From Gluconacetobacter johannae (lineage in GTDB: Bacteria > Pseudomonadota > Alphaproteobacteria > Acetobacterales > Acetobacteraceae): a stretch of 64,000 nucleotides of DNA. Positions 7,999 to 17,887 of this stretch are shown here, piece after piece. The position numbers were made by a program, and so were the translations under genes. The notes below the pieces were generated by a model, which saw only the letters and a list, made by a program, of their open reading frames with translations, did no database searches and was not told where the DNA came from. The stretch lies in contig NZ_JABEQH010000013.1 of NCBI RefSeq assembly GCF_014174305.1, forward strand, positions 54,141 through 118,140, written 5' to 3'. Position 1 is the stretch's first letter. Each line of letters begins with the position of its first letter.

Positions 7999-9057
7999 CT
8001 ACAGCCCTTCCGCCGCCAGCAGGGTCGCCTGCTCGTCCTGGGTCAACGCATCGACGAATTCGTCGAGTTCGCCGGCCATGACCCGATCGATCTTGTAGGC
8101 TGTCAGGTTGATGCGGTGGTCGGTCACCCGGCCCTGTGGGAAATTATAGGTCCTGATCCGCTCCGACCGGTCGCCCGTTCCCACCTGCGACTTGCGATCG
8201 GCGGCGCGGGTGGCGTGGGCGGCGGCGCGTTCGCGTTCGTACAGCCGGGCCATCAGGATCTTCATCGCCTTGGCGCGATTCTTGTGCTGGCTCTTTTCTT
8301 CCTGCATCGCCACCACCAGCCCGGTGGGCAGATGGGTGATGCGTACCGCACTTTCGGTCTTGTTGACATGCTGGCCGCCCGCACCGGACGCGCGATAGAC
8401 GTCGATCCGCAGGTCGCCGTCATTGATGTGGACATCGACGTCGCCGGCCTCGGGCAGGACGGCCACGGTTACGGTCGAGGTATGGATGCGCCCCTGGCTT
8501 TCGGTCGCGGGCACGCGCTGGACCCGGTGCACGCCGGATTCGTACTTCAGCCGCGCGAAGACGCCGCGCCCGGTGATGTTGGCGATGCCTTCGCGCAGGC
8601 CGCCCAGTTCGGATTCGTCGAATTCCATGACCTCGAACCGCCAGCCCCGCAACGCGGCATAGCGGCGATAGGCGTCGAACAGCGCCGCGGCGAACAGGGC
8701 GGCCTCGTCCCCACCGGCCGCCGGGCGGATTTCCAGGATCGCGCTGCGTTCGTCGGCCTCGTCGCGCGGCAGCATGGCGATGCGGATATCCTGCCGGATA
8801 TCGGGAATGCGCGCGCGCAGCGCCTGCAGCTCCATCTCCGCCAGTTCCCGCATTTCGGGGTCGGACAGCAGGGATTGCGACTGGCGTTCCTCCTGCTCGG
8901 CCTGGCGCAGTTCGCCGATCTTCGCCACGATCGGCTCGAGGTCGGCATATTCGCGCGAGGCCTTGCTGAAGGCCTCGCCATCCAGCCCCTGGGACAGCAT
9001 CGCCTGCAATTCTTCGGACCGTGCGACGATCCTGTCCAGCCTGTCGTCGAGCCCCAT
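7999..9057 (-). CDS. prfA: Peptide chain release factor 1
   Basis: RF1 recognises UAG and UAA stop codons and triggers peptide release. The 352-residue protein carries the PAT tripeptide (183-185) that marks RF1 rather than RF2, and the catalytic GGQ (227-229) whose Gln is the target of PrmC, encoded downstream. Length is typical (about 355-360). The start lies 5 bases after the hisS stop, so hisS-prfA are likely co-transcribed. The C-terminal tail is the usual superdomain. No anomalies were seen. Confidence 0.96.
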   Translation of the reverse strand: MGLDDRLDRIVARSEELQAMLSQGLDGEAFSKASREYADLEPIVAKIGELRQAEQEERQSQSLLSDPEMRELAEMELQALRARIPDIRQDIRIAMLPRDEADERSAILEIRPAAGGDEAALFAAALFDAYRRYAALRGWRFEVMEFDESELGGLREGIANITGRGVFARLKYESGVHRVQRVPATESQGRIHTSTVTVAVLPEAGDVDVHINDGDLRIDVYRASGAGGQHVNKTESAVRITHLPTGLVVAMQEEKSQHKNRAKAMKILMARLYERERAAAHATRAADRKSQVGTGDRSERIRTYNFPQGRVTDHRINLTAYKIDRVMAGELDEFVDALTQDEQATLLAAEGL

Positions 9058-9062
9058 GATCG

Positions 9063-10331
9063 TTACCCGCGCACGGCCCCGGCGAGGTAGGCGGCCACCG
9101 CGTCCAGCGCGATTTCGGCCTGGCTTCCTTCATCCAGTGCCTTGACCTGCGCCACGCCGCGCGCGATCTCGTCTTCGCCGATCAGGACGGCATGGGTCGC
9201 CCCGATCCGGTTTGCCCGCTCCAGCCGGCGCTTGGCATTGCCGCGATAGGCGATCTCGGCCCGGACGCCGTTGGCGCGCAGGGCCTGCAGCAGCGTGACG
9301 GAAACGCCGCCGGCGGTATCGCCCAGCGGCACGATCGCCACGGGGCGCGGCGCGGGCGGCGTCGCCTCCAGCAGCATCGACAGCCGCTCGATCCCGCCGG
9401 CCCAGCCGATGGCCGGCGTGCGCGGCCCGCCCATCTCGGCCACCAGCCCGTCATAGCGGCCGCCCGCCAGGACGGTGCCCTGTGCGCCCAGGCGTTCGGT
9501 CACGAATTCGAAGGCGGTGTGGCCGTAATAATCCAGGCCACGCACGATGCCCGGATTTTCGCGGAACGGCACCCCCAGCAGGTCCAGGGCCGAGCGCAGC
9601 CCGTCCCAGAAGGCGCGCGCGTCGTCGGTCAGGAACGCGCCGATCATCGGCGCATCGGCGACCAGCGCCCGGTCCTGCGGCGCCTTGCTGTCGAGGATAC
9701 GCAACGGATTGCGTTCCAGGCGGGTACGGCTGTCCTCGGACAGTTGGTCCTTGACCTCGGTAAAATAGGCGACCAGCGCGGCGCGCCATGCGGTCCGGCT
9801 TTCGGCATCGCCCAGCGTGTTCAGCTCCAGCACCGTCTCGTCCGCGATGCCCAGCGCCTGGAGGATGTCGCGGCCCATCGCAATGGCTTCGGCGTCCGCC
9901 AAAGGTTCGGCCGCGCCGATCAGTTCCACCCCGATCTGATGGAATTGCCGGTACCGTCCCTTCTGCGGGCGTTCGTAGCGGAACATCGGCCCTGCGTAGA
10001 ACACCTTCTGGGGCAGTGACTGCGTCAGGCCGTTGGTCACCAGCGCCCGGCACACCCCCGCCGTGCCCTCGGGCCGCAGGGTCAGGGATTCGCCGCCGCG
10101 ATCCTCGAACGAATACATCTCCTTGGACACGACGTCCGAGGTGTCGCCCAGCGAGCGGGCGAAGACGCGCGTATCCTCGAAGATCGGCGTCGCCCATTCG
10201 TCGAACCCGTACAGGCCGGCAATCCGCCGCGCGGTCTCGACCACATGGGCATGACGCCGCTGCGTCTCGCCGATCAGGTCATGGGTGCCACGGACGGGTT
10301 GCAAGCTGCTCACGAATGAAATTCCTGACAT
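9063..10331 (-). CDS. hisS: Histidyl-tRNA synthetase
   Basis: A class II aminoacyl-tRNA synthetase that charges tRNA-His. The 422-residue protein begins with QPVRGTHDL, typical of HisRS. It has motif 2 ([16 protein letters not shown]), the histidine-binding loop [11 protein letters not shown] and motif 3 (GWAGGIERL). The C-terminal anticodon-binding domain follows (about 325-420). The ATG at 10331 is used; a TTG two codons upstream is possible. It lies between ispG and prfA on the same strand, and a common transcript is likely. Confidence 0.95.
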   Translation of the reverse strand: MSGISFVSSLQPVRGTHDLIGETQRRHAHVVETARRIAGLYGFDEWATPIFEDTRVFARSLGDTSDVVSKEMYSFEDRGGESLTLRPEGTAGVCRALVTNGLTQSLPQKVFYAGPMFRYERPQKGRYRQFHQIGVELIGAAEPLADAEAIAMGRDILQALGIADETVLELNTLGDAESRTAWRAALVAYFTEVKDQLSEDSRTRLERNPLRILDSKAPQDRALVADAPMIGAFLTDDARAFWDGLRSALDLLGVPFRENPGIVRGLDYYGHTAFEFVTERLGAQGTVLAGGRYDGLVAEMGGPRTPAIGWAGGIERLSMLLEATPPAPRPVAIVPLGDTAGGVSVTLLQALRANGVRAEIAYRGNAKRRLERANRIGATHAVLIGEDEIARGVAQVKALDEGSQAEIALDAVAAYLAGAVRG

Positions 10332-10395
10332 GGACAAGGCGCGGCCGCGGGTCAGCCCGCGGCCGCCGGTGTCGTCTTCGGACGGCCCGGGACCG

Positions 10396-11556
10396 TCAGA
10401 GCGCGGTGGACAGGACGGCCTGGGCCTCGGCTTCCGCTTTCGCCTTGCGGGCGGCGTCCTCGGCCTGCAGGGCCTCGACCTTCTTTTCGACCAGATCGAC
10501 GATGTGCTCGATCATGTCGTCGGCCGGGATGGTGTGGTCCTGACGACCGGCGGAATAGACCATGTGGCGGCCCGATCCGCCGCCGGTCAGGCCGATGTCG
10601 GTCATCAGGGCCTCGCCGGGGCCGTTGACCACGCAGCCGATGATCGACAGCGTCAGCGGCGTCTGGACGTGCGCCAGCCGGTCTTCCAGCGTCTGCACGG
10701 TCTGGATGACGTTGAACCCCTGGCGCGCGCAGGACGGGCAGGAAATGATCTTCACCCCGCGATGGCGCAGGCCCAGCGACTTGAGGATGTCCCATCCGAC
10801 CAGGACTTCTTCCTCGGGTTCGGCCGACAGGGACACGCGCATCGTGTCGCCCACGCCCGCCCAAAGCAGATTGCCCAGGCCGATCGAGGATTTGACGGTG
10901 CCGGCGCGCCGGCTGCCGGCCTCGGTGATGCCGATATGCAGCGGATGGTCGCAGACTTCGGCCAGTTGCTGGTAGGCGGCGACAGCCAGGAAGACGTCGG
11001 ACGCCTTCACGCTGATCTTGAATTCGTGGAAATCGTGATCCTGCAGGATTTTGGCATGTTCCAGCGCGCTTTCGACCAGCGCGTCGGGGTTCGGCTCGCC
11101 GTATTTTTCCAGCAGGTGCTTTTCCAGCGACCCGGCATTCACGCCGATCCGGATCGAGCAGCCATGATCCTTCGCCGCCTTCACGACCTCACGCACGCGC
11201 TCGGGGCTGCCGATGTTGCCGGGGTTGATCCGCAGGCATGCGGCGCCGGCCTGGGCGGCCTCGATCGCGCGCTTGTAGTGGAAATGGATGTCGGCGACGA
11301 TCGGCACGTTCACTTCGCGCACGATCTCGGCCAGGGCGGCGGTGCTTTCCTCGTCGGGGCAGGACACGCGCACGATGTCGACGCCCGCCAGCTCGGCCCG
11401 GCGGATCTGGGCGATCGTCGCCTCGGCGTCGGTGGTCAGGGTGTTGGTCATCGTCTGCACCGACACCGGTGCGTCGCCGCCGACGGGGACCTTGCCGACA
11501 TGAATCTGCCGCGACTTGCGACGTTCGATATGCTGATACGGACGATAGCTGCTCAT
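10396..11556 (-). CDS. ispG: 4-hydroxy-3-methylbut-2-enyl diphosphate synthase (IspG/GcpE)
   Basis: IspG converts MEcPP to HMBPP in the non-mevalonate isoprenoid pathway, using a [4Fe-4S] cluster. The 386-residue protein has the TIM-barrel N-terminal part ([24 protein letters not shown]) and the cluster-binding C-terminal part with CPSC and a third Cys in [11 protein letters not shown]. It is the short form, without the plant or Chlamydia insertion. A charged Ala/Lys/Glu tail of about 25 residues follows the conserved end. It is followed by hisS; rodZ is upstream after a gap of about 124 bases. Confidence 0.96.
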   Translation of the reverse strand: MSSYRPYQHIERRKSRQIHVGKVPVGGDAPVSVQTMTNTLTTDAEATIAQIRRAELAGVDIVRVSCPDEESTAALAEIVREVNVPIVADIHFHYKRAIEAAQAGAACLRINPGNIGSPERVREVVKAAKDHGCSIRIGVNAGSLEKHLLEKYGEPNPDALVESALEHAKILQDHDFHEFKISVKASDVFLAVAAYQQLAEVCDHPLHIGITEAGSRRAGTVKSSIGLGNLLWAGVGDTMRVSLSAEPEEEVLVGWDILKSLGLRHRGVKIISCPSCARQGFNVIQTVQTLEDRLAHVQTPLTLSIIGCVVNGPGEALMTDIGLTGGGSGRHMVYSAGRQDHTIPADDMIEHIVDLVEKKVEALQAEDAARKAKAEAEAQAVLSTAL

Positions 11557-11680
11557 GGTCTGCCCTCCGGATGAGGCGATGATAACACGGTTCTATCCGA
11601 CGGCCTGACGGCCAGGTGCCTTCCCGTCGGTGCTTCCTGCCAAAAAGCGTCTCTCTTGACCAGCCCGCACCGGAACAAGA

Positions 11681-12763
11681 TCAGTGACCGGCGCCGGGTT
11701 GGACAGTCGAGGCCGGCGGGTTCGCGGCGGGGCGTGGCGCGGCGGGCGCCGGCGGTGCGGCGACGATGGCCCCGCTGCGGATCGCATCGGGCGTCAGCGG
11801 TAGGTTCCGGCGGACGGCGCCATTCCGGCCCAGGGGCTGGGTGGTCACGCCCCCGCTGCTCACCACCAGTCCGCCGGCATTGCCGACCGTCAGCAGCAGA
11901 TTGCCCTTGTCCGCCGGCGGGGACCAGCTTTCGCCGGCTTGCAGGATATGGTCGTAGATGACCGGACCGCCTGCAACCCTGACCTGCACCCAGCTCTGGG
12001 CCGAGGCGCTCAGGGTTATCTGGCCCGGACCGGCGGCCGGGGGCGCGGGCGGCGAAACAGTGGGTGGCGGCGTGACGGCCGGTCCGGCGGCGGGAACGGG
12101 CGCCGGGGCACTCGTCGCGGGGGGCGGCGGCATCGGCGCGGGCAATACGGGTGCGGACGCGGTGCTGTCCCCGGTGATGGCCGATTTTTCGGCGCTGGAC
12201 AGAGGCTGCGGCGGACGAACCGGCGCCTGGTCCGGTGGCGGCAGGACCGAGGCCACCTGCGGCGAGGTCGCGGCCTGATGGGCCATGCCCGGAATCGCCG
12301 ACGAGACGGACGGCACCTGCTGCGGGGGCGTGGTCTGGAACCCCGTCATCCGATACCAGCCGATATACGCCCCGATGACGACCAGACCGCCCAACAGAGC
12401 GATGACCCCGGCCGGCACGGTCCGGTCGGGCACAGGGGCCGGAAACGACAGTTCCGGCTTGTACTCGATGCTGCCTCGGGCTTCGGCCTTGAAACGATGG
12501 ACCATCGCCTCGCCATCCAGCCCCAGCGCCGTCGCGTAGGTCCGCAGGAAGCCCACGGTATAGACGTTGCCCGGAAGATCGCTCAGGCGCCCCTCTTCCA
12601 GGGCCTCGAGAAACGACAGGCGGATCCGCAGCCAGGTGGCCACGTCCGGCAGGGTCCAGCCTAGCTGTTCGCGGCGCGCGCGCAGGGTCGGCCCGACATG
12701 GTGCGGGGCGTCGGCCGACCGGGTCCCGGCGGCCGGGTCCGTCGCGCCGCCGCCTTCCGTCAC
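11681..12763 (-). CDS. rodZ: RodZ-like cytoskeletal / cell-shape protein
   Basis: RodZ links MreB filaments to the inner membrane and helps set rod shape. The 360-residue protein has a cytoplasmic Xre-type helix-turn-helix (about 24-95, including LGWTLPDVATWLRI), one membrane segment (about 117-137), a long Pro/Ala linker (about 145-265) and a C-terminal DUF4115 beta domain (about 266-335) in the periplasm. This order matches RodZ. Its ATG overlaps the stop of the upstream oxidoreductase gene by 4 bases. The Pro-rich linker is longer and more repetitive than in E. coli. ispG lies downstream, as next to rodZ in many Proteobacteria. Confidence 0.88.
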   Translation of the reverse strand: MTEGGGATDPAAGTRSADAPHHVGPTLRARREQLGWTLPDVATWLRIRLSFLEALEEGRLSDLPGNVYTVGFLRTYATALGLDGEAMVHRFKAEARGSIEYKPELSFPAPVPDRTVPAGVIALLGGLVVIGAYIGWYRMTGFQTTPPQQVPSVSSAIPGMAHQAATSPQVASVLPPPDQAPVRPPQPLSSAEKSAITGDSTASAPVLPAPMPPPPATSAPAPVPAAGPAVTPPPTVSPPAPPAAGPGQITLSASAQSWVQVRVAGGPVIYDHILQAGESWSPPADKGNLLLTVGNAGGLVVSSGGVTTQPLGRNGAVRRNLPLTPDAIRSGAIVAAPPAPAAPRPAANPPASTVQPGAGH

Positions 12764-13815
12764 GATTCCCCCGCCGGGGCCTCGCGCCGGACCAGCGCAT
12801 CGACGGCCTGGTCGACCAGTTCGGCAATGATGGAGGCGACCGGCTGCACGGCGGAAATCATGCCCACCGACTGCCCGGCCATGACCGATCCGTTTTCCAC
12901 ATCCCCCTCGATGACCGCGCGACGCAGCGAGCCCGCCCAGAAATGTTCGATATCCAGTTGCGCCTGCTCCCGCGTCAGTTCGCCGCTCAGGAACCGCTGG
13001 ATCGTCTCGGCCTGATGCTGCAGGAACCGACGCCCGCCGGCGTTCGACAGGCCCCGCACCGGGATGACGGGGAAGCGTTCATCCAGTTGCACCGAGGTCA
13101 CCGCGTCACGCGCGTTGGCACGCACGAACGCGGCCTTGAAGCGTTCGTGCGCGATGCTCTCCTCCGAGGCCGCGAAGCGGGTCCCCAGCTGCGCGCCGGC
13201 CGCGCCCTGCTCCAGATAGGACAGGATGGCCTCGCCCCGCCCCAGCCCGCCGGCCACGAAGACCGGCACCGAGCGGATGAACGGCAGGACTTCCTGTGCG
13301 AGGACCGTCAGCGACACCGGGCCGACATGGCCGCCGGCCTCGGCCCCTTCGATGACCAGGGCATCGACGCCCAGGCGGACCAGGCGCTTGGCCAGCACCA
13401 GGGCGGGCGCGAAGGCCATCACCTTTGCCCCGCCGTCCTTGATGGCGCGGATCGCCGGCCCCGGCGGAACGCCGCCGGCCAGCACCACGTGCGTCACCCC
13501 GGCCTCGATGCAGACGCGGACCAGGTCGTCCAGGCGCGGATGCATCGTAATGAGGTTGACGCCGAACGGGCGGGTGGTCAGGGCCTTCGTCGCGGCGATT
13601 TCCTCGGCCAGCCGGTCGGGTTCCATCGCCCCGCAGGCCAGCACCCCGAACCCCCCGGCGTTGGAGATCGCCGACACCAGGTTCCGTTCGCTGACCCACG
13701 ACATCGCGCCGGCCAGGATGGCGAACTCGGTGCCGAGAAAGGCGGTGCCGTCGGCCCACAGCCGGTCCAGCCTGGCCCGGGCGGCGGCCCGCTGGGCCGT
13801 GTCATCCATCTTCAT
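12760..13815 (-). CDS. NAD(P)H-dependent flavin oxidoreductase, nitronate monooxygenase-like
   Basis: A 351-residue FMN-binding TIM-barrel protein of the 2-nitropropane dioxygenase / nitronate monooxygenase family. Recognisable elements are the N-terminal IL-AGAMSWVSE segment, AGGFGVLACG, the phosphate-binding EGAEAGGHVG and VAGGLGRGE loops, and GAQLGTRF. The physiological substrate is not predictable, since members include enoyl-ACP reductase FabK. The start at 13815 lies one base past the lysC stop, and the stop overlaps the rodZ start, so it is probably in a lysC-oxidoreductase-rodZ transcript. An in-frame ATG two codons later is possible. Confidence 0.85.
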   Translation of the reverse strand: MKMDDTAQRAAARARLDRLWADGTAFLGTEFAILAGAMSWVSERNLVSAISNAGGFGVLACGAMEPDRLAEEIAATKALTTRPFGVNLITMHPRLDDLVRVCIEAGVTHVVLAGGVPPGPAIRAIKDGGAKVMAFAPALVLAKRLVRLGVDALVIEGAEAGGHVGPVSLTVLAQEVLPFIRSVPVFVAGGLGRGEAILSYLEQGAAGAQLGTRFAASEESIAHERFKAAFVRANARDAVTSVQLDERFPVIPVRGLSNAGGRRFLQHQAETIQRFLSGELTREQAQLDIEHFWAGSLRRAVIEGDVENGSVMAGQSVGMISAVQPVASIIAELVDQAVDALVRREAPAGES

Positions 13816-13816
13816 G

Positions 13817-15070
13817 TCAGGCGGCGTCGAGGCCATAGGCGGTGTGCAGGGCACGAACCGCCAGTTCGGTATATTCCGCCGCGATCAGCACCGAAACCTT
13901 GATCTCGCTGGTGGAGATGACCTGGATGTTGATGTTGCGGTCCGACAGGGTGCGGAACATCGTGTTGGCCACCCCCGCGTGCGACCGCATGCCGACGCCG
14001 ACGACGCTGATCTTCACCACGTCGTCGTCCGTGACCAGTTCGCCGTACTGGATGATGCCGCGGGCCTGCTCCAGGGCCTGGATGGCGCGGGCGAGGTCCG
14101 ACTTGCTGGTGGTGAACGTCATGTTCGTCAGGCCGTCGGCGCCCGTGCTTTGCACGATCATGTCGACATTGACGTTCGCGGCCGTCAGCGGTCCGAAAAT
14201 CGCGGCCGCGATCCCTGGGCGATCGGGCACCCTTCTTACGGAAATCTTGGCTTCGTCGCGGGAATAGGCGATGCCGGCGACCAGTTCCTTTTCCACTATT
14301 TCGTCCTCATCCACCACTAATGAACCCGGCAGGCTGCCTTCCGTGGGCGCCGGGCCGTCGACGAAGCTCGACAGCACCTGCACACGCACCCGTTCCTTCA
14401 TCGCCAGTTCGACACTGCGGGTCTGGAGCACCTTGGCCCCGACCGACGCCAGTTCGAGCATTTCCTCGTACGTGATCTTATCCAGCTTCCGTGCCCTCGC
14501 AACAATGCGCGGGTCGGTGGTGTAGATTCCATCGACGTCCGTATAGATGTCGCAGCGATCGGCCTTCAGCGCCGCCGCCAGCGCGACCGCCGAGGTATCC
14601 GACCCGCCCCGGCCCAGAGTCGTGATCCGGCCGTCGGGGGCGACTCCCTGGAAGCCGGCGATGACGGGCACCTGCCCCGCCCGCATCCGCTCGATCAGCG
14701 CCCCGCCATTGATCGACCCGATCCGGGCCTTGCCGTGCGCGTCGTCGGTGTTCAGGGCAATCTGCCACCCCTGCCAGGAGCGCGCGTCCACCCCGATCGC
14801 CTGCAGGGCAATGGCCAGCAGGCCGCTGGTGACCTGTTCGCCCGTTGCGACGACGGCATCATATTCGCGCGCATCGTGCAACGCCGACAGCGACTGGCAA
14901 TAGCCGACCAGGCGGTTCGTGACTCCGGACATCGCCGAGACGACGACCGCGACCTCGCAGCCCGACGCGACCTGCTTGCGTACTTTTTCCGCTACGGCGC
15001 GAATGCGATCAATATCGGCCACCGAAGTGCCACCGAATTTCATCACGATCCGCGGTACGGTAGGAAACAT
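13817..15070 (-). CDS. lysC: Aspartate kinase
   Basis: It phosphorylates aspartate, the entry to lysine, threonine and methionine synthesis and to diaminopimelate for peptidoglycan. The 417-residue protein starts with the kinase motif VMKFGGTSV, has the GRGGSD ATP/aspartate loop and DIYTDVDGIYTTDPR. It ends with two ACT domains (about 265-417), which usually mediate feedback by lysine and/or threonine. The length fits the monofunctional class, not fused to homoserine dehydrogenase. It diverges from ubiG across about 157 bases. dapA, a later step, lies about 30 kb away. Confidence 0.95.
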   Translation of the reverse strand: MFPTVPRIVMKFGGTSVADIDRIRAVAEKVRKQVASGCEVAVVVSAMSGVTNRLVGYCQSLSALHDAREYDAVVATGEQVTSGLLAIALQAIGVDARSWQGWQIALNTDDAHGKARIGSINGGALIERMRAGQVPVIAGFQGVAPDGRITTLGRGGSDTSAVALAAALKADRCDIYTDVDGIYTTDPRIVARARKLDKITYEEMLELASVGAKVLQTRSVELAMKERVRVQVLSSFVDGPAPTEGSLPGSLVVDEDEIVEKELVAGIAYSRDEAKISVRRVPDRPGIAAAIFGPLTAANVNVDMIVQSTGADGLTNMTFTTSKSDLARAIQALEQARGIIQYGELVTDDDVVKISVVGVGMRSHAGVANTMFRTLSDRNINIQVISTSEIKVSVLIAAEYTELAVRALHTAYGLDAA

Positions 15071-15227
15071 GGACGAGGCTCTCCAGCTCGGCGTGACGGC
15101 CGATCCAGCCCGACGGGCACCGCCGGGGCGGCAGCCGGGGCATTGCGGTTATGTGTAAGGCGCGTCACATAGCCTTCCCCCGCTGCGCCGTCCAGCGGGA
15201 GATGGCAAGTGGAAAGGCAGTGGCGCC

Positions 15228-15977
15228 ATGCAGCTCAACGATTCGTCCCTTCCGGCAGGATTGTCCGTCGCACCGGACGAAATCGCGCGCTTCAGCGCCC
15301 TGGCCGACCGGTGGTGGGACCCGTCCGGTCCGATGCGCCCCCTGCATGCCATGAACGGCCTGCGGATCGACTGGGCGCGCCGGCACCTTCCCCCGCCCCG
15401 CGACGACGCCGGACGGCTGCGGCAGGTGCTGGATATCGGATGCGGCGCCGGTCTGGCCAGCGAGGGCCTCGCCCGGCTGGGGTATGACGTGCTGGGGCTG
15501 GATGCGGCGGCGGCGGCGATTTCCGCGGGGCGGATGCACGTCGAGCGCAACCCCCTGCCCCCCGGCAGCGGCCCCCTGTCCTACCGCGTCGGCAGCGCCG
15601 AAGATCTTCAGGCCGAAGGAGCACGCTTCGACGCCATCACGGCGCTGGAGGTGATCGAGCACGTGACCGACCCCGCCGCCTTCCTGCGCCTGCTGTCGGG
15701 CATGCTGCGCCCTGGCGGCACCCTCATCGTGTCGACGATGAACCGTTCGCTGCGCGCGCTGGCGACGGCCAAGATCGGGGCGGAATACATCCTGCGCCTG
15801 CTGCCACCGGGGACGCACGAATGGCGGAAATTCATCACCCCGGTCGAACTGGGCGGCCTCGCCGGCCAGGCGGGCCTGCGGGTGTCCGACATCGCCGGCA
15901 TGGTGCCCGGCCTTCGCGGCTGGCGCGAAAGCCATGACCTGGGCGTGAACTACATCGCCTGCATGGTAGCGGACTGA
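15228..15977 (+). CDS. ubiG: Ubiquinone biosynthesis O-methyltransferase UbiG
   Basis: UbiG performs both O-methylations of the ubiquinone ring. The 249-residue protein has the UbiG hallmark FSALADRWWDPSGPMRPLH near the N-terminus, SAM motif VLDIGCGAGLASE (about 66-78), ALEVIEHV and the family-typical STMNR segment. The C-terminus (DLGVNYIACM) is also typical. Ubiquinone is the quinone used by the periplasmic dehydrogenases of acetic acid bacteria. It diverges from lysC and ends at a hairpin shared with the convergent lactonase gene. Confidence 0.94.
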   Translation: MQLNDSSLPAGLSVAPDEIARFSALADRWWDPSGPMRPLHAMNGLRIDWARRHLPPPRDDAGRLRQVLDIGCGAGLASEGLARLGYDVLGLDAAAAAISAGRMHVERNPLPPGSGPLSYRVGSAEDLQAEGARFDAITALEVIEHVTDPAAFLRLLSGMLRPGGTLIVSTMNRSLRALATAKIGAEYILRLLPPGTHEWRKFITPVELGGLAGQAGLRVSDIAGMVPGLRGWRESHDLGVNYIACMVAD

Positions 15978-15981
15978 GTGT

Positions 15982-16005
15982 CCGCCCCATGCGGGGCGGT
16001 TTCGG
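15982..16005. terminator. Hairpin terminator between convergent ubiG and lactonase genes
   Basis: CCGCCCC (15982-15988), loop atgc and GGGGCGG (15993-15999) form a perfect 7-bp GC stem, followed by TTTCGG on the plus strand. The position, 4 bases after the ubiG stop, fits an intrinsic terminator. The short T-run makes strength uncertain. Confidence 0.65.
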
Positions 16006-16010
16006 ATGGT

Positions 16011-17246
16011 TCAGGCGGTGTGCATGAAGGCGAAGGTCGTCGGGCTGCCCACGGGGGTGAAATGCCAGGTGAAATCCAGGGCGCCGGTTTCCTGGTCGAC
16101 CCTGAAGGATGTCACCGAATCGCTGCGCTGGTTGGCGCAGAACAGGAATTTTCCGCTGGGGTCGAACATCATCGCCCGCCCGTAATCGGCATGCATCCAG
16201 ACCTCGTCGATCAGGGTCAGCGAGCCATCGGGACTGACCCGGAAAATCGCGAGCGAATCGCCCAGCCGGTTGGAGGCATAGACATAGCGGCCATTCGGCG
16301 ACACCAGAATTTCGGCCGCAAGCGTGCTTCCCTGAAAATAGGGGGTCACGGTGCTGACCTTCTGCTGCGGCACCAGCGCGCCGGTCCGGGAATCGAAGGT
16401 CGCCACGATCACCTTCGAATCCTGTTCGCACAGGATATAGACGATCCGCCCGTCATGGCCGAAGGCGAAGTGACGGGGGGCCGATCCCGGCATCAGGGCG
16501 ACATAAGGCGTCGCGGCCGGCCGCAATTTTCCCGTCGGCAGGTCCAGCGTCCAGATATACACCCGGTCCAGCCCGGCGTCGCAGGCCAGCACATAGCGGC
16601 CGGACGGATCGCAGGCCACCATGTGCGGATGGGGCCCGGAATGATCGCTGACGGCATAGTTGCCCGGCGGATTGTCCTCCGCGCGTTCCGGCATTCTCGG
16701 GCCGGTGTTGTGCACCACGTCCGTCGGATTCCCCAGGCTGCCGTCGGGCCGGATGGGCAGGACGCCGATGCTGCCGCCGACATAGTTGGCGACAAGGACA
16801 TAGCGCCCGGAATGATCCAGGCTGAGATGCGCCGGGATGGACCCGCCCGAGGTGGCCCGGTTCAGCATGTTCAGTTCGCCCGACGTCCGGTCGACCGAAA
16901 ACGCCGTGACGCACCCGTCGCGGGCCGCATTGAAATCGTCGATCTCGCTGAGGGCGTAGAGGAAACGCGTATCGGCCGACAGCGTGAGGAATGACGGGCT
17001 GGCGATGTCGACATAGGTGGTGACCGGCGTCAGCGCCCCCGTGTCCCGGTTCATCTCGAATACCGAGATGCCCTGCCCGTTGCCGGCGCCGCCCGGCGGG
17101 GCATGCTTGTTATAGCCGCCGATATAGCAGATCGTGCGGGACCCGCCCGGTATGGCGGCCCGTGCCGGCGCGGGCCGGAACAGCGGCGCCGCGCCGGTCG
17201 CCGCAAGCGAGAGGAGAAGGGCACGTCGTGAAAGGGGCAGGCTCAT
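16011..17246 (-). CDS. Exported lactonase, 7-bladed beta-propeller (YbhE/Pgl family)
   Basis: A 411-residue beta-propeller of the 6-phosphogluconolactonase/YbhE (PF10282) family. Repeats of the type HPN/DPSGRYV-A-N are visible throughout, for example LSLDHSGRYVLVANY, ACDPSGRYVLAC and VSPNGRYVYASN. Unlike cytoplasmic Pgl it begins with a Tat-like signal, SRRALLLSLAATGAA, and an ARA cleavage region near residue 30, so the enzyme should be periplasmic. In an organism that oxidises glucose to gluconolactone in the periplasm, hydrolysis of sugar lactones there is a natural hypothesis, but the substrate is not proven by sequence. Confidence 0.82.
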   Translation of the reverse strand: MSLPLSRRALLLSLAATGAAPLFRPAPARAAIPGGSRTICYIGGYNKHAPPGGAGNGQGISVFEMNRDTGALTPVTTYVDIASPSFLTLSADTRFLYALSEIDDFNAARDGCVTAFSVDRTSGELNMLNRATSGGSIPAHLSLDHSGRYVLVANYVGGSIGVLPIRPDGSLGNPTDVVHNTGPRMPERAEDNPPGNYAVSDHSGPHPHMVACDPSGRYVLACDAGLDRVYIWTLDLPTGKLRPAATPYVALMPGSAPRHFAFGHDGRIVYILCEQDSKVIVATFDSRTGALVPQQKVSTVTPYFQGSTLAAEILVSPNGRYVYASNRLGDSLAIFRVSPDGSLTLIDEVWMHADYGRAMMFDPSGKFLFCANQRSDSVTSFRVDQETGALDFTWHFTPVGSPTTFAFMHTA

Positions 17247-17280
17247 GAATCGGCGGTCTCGGCTGACAGAAGGGAACAGG

Positions 17281-17823
17281 TCACGGCATCTGGCAGCGCG
17301 GCCCGATCGTTCCCGTATAGCGCGTCCACGTATGGGTCTCGCCGAACAGGGGAATACCGATATAGCCGCGCAGCTTCAGCACGCCTTCCCGTGGGGACCA
17401 GATCTGCGCGTGATAGACCCGACCCGTATCGGGATCGAGAATATGTCCGTTCCACCGGCCGGCCCTGTCGGAATCGGGCGTGAATCCGGTCAGCATCAGC
17501 AAACCGCATTCCGAGCCACCATCCTTGGCCTTCGGGACCTCGCCGGTATAGCGCATGCCCACCAGGCGGCCGCAGATTTGTCCGTCCCCGCAGGACTTTA
17601 CTTCGAATACACCATCGTGTTCCTGGGTTTCCCACAACCCCAGGGCGGATAACGTTACCGTGTTGTTCGGGTCATCCGCCCGCGCCGGCATCGCCGGAAA
17701 TCCGCCCAGGGTGGCGATCGTGGCAATGATCCCCGCTGCCGCGACCCAACGGGGCAGCCACCCCGGCATCCGTCGGTTCCAGGCAAGGAAAGCCGCGTCC
17801 GGCCTGTCTTTTCTGTCCCGCAT
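17281..17823 (-). CDS. Exported DUF2147 protein
   Basis: A 180-residue protein with an N-terminal signal or anchor: Arg/Lys-rich start, hydrophobic stretch (about 24-42), then AMPARA, a plausible signal peptidase site. It is followed by a DUF2147 domain with the typical GLWETQEHDGVFEVKSCG opening and a GRVYHAQIWSPREGVLKLRGYIG core. The function of DUF2147 is unknown; members are periplasmic or outer membrane-facing beta-rich proteins. An in-frame ATG at 17769 would give a shorter, more conventional signal peptide, so the start is uncertain. It lies between DUF1178 and the lactonase on the same strand, 34 bases before the latter. Confidence 0.78.
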   Translation of the reverse strand: MRDRKDRPDAAFLAWNRRMPGWLPRWVAAAGIIATIATLGGFPAMPARADDPNNTVTLSALGLWETQEHDGVFEVKSCGDGQICGRLVGMRYTGEVPKAKDGGSECGLLMLTGFTPDSDRAGRWNGHILDPDTGRVYHAQIWSPREGVLKLRGYIGIPLFGETHTWTRYTGTIGPRCQMP

Positions 17824-17887
17824 ACGTACCACTTTCCCCGGTCCTGCATCAGGCCGCGTCGCCACGCACATCAGTCCCCGATAATCC

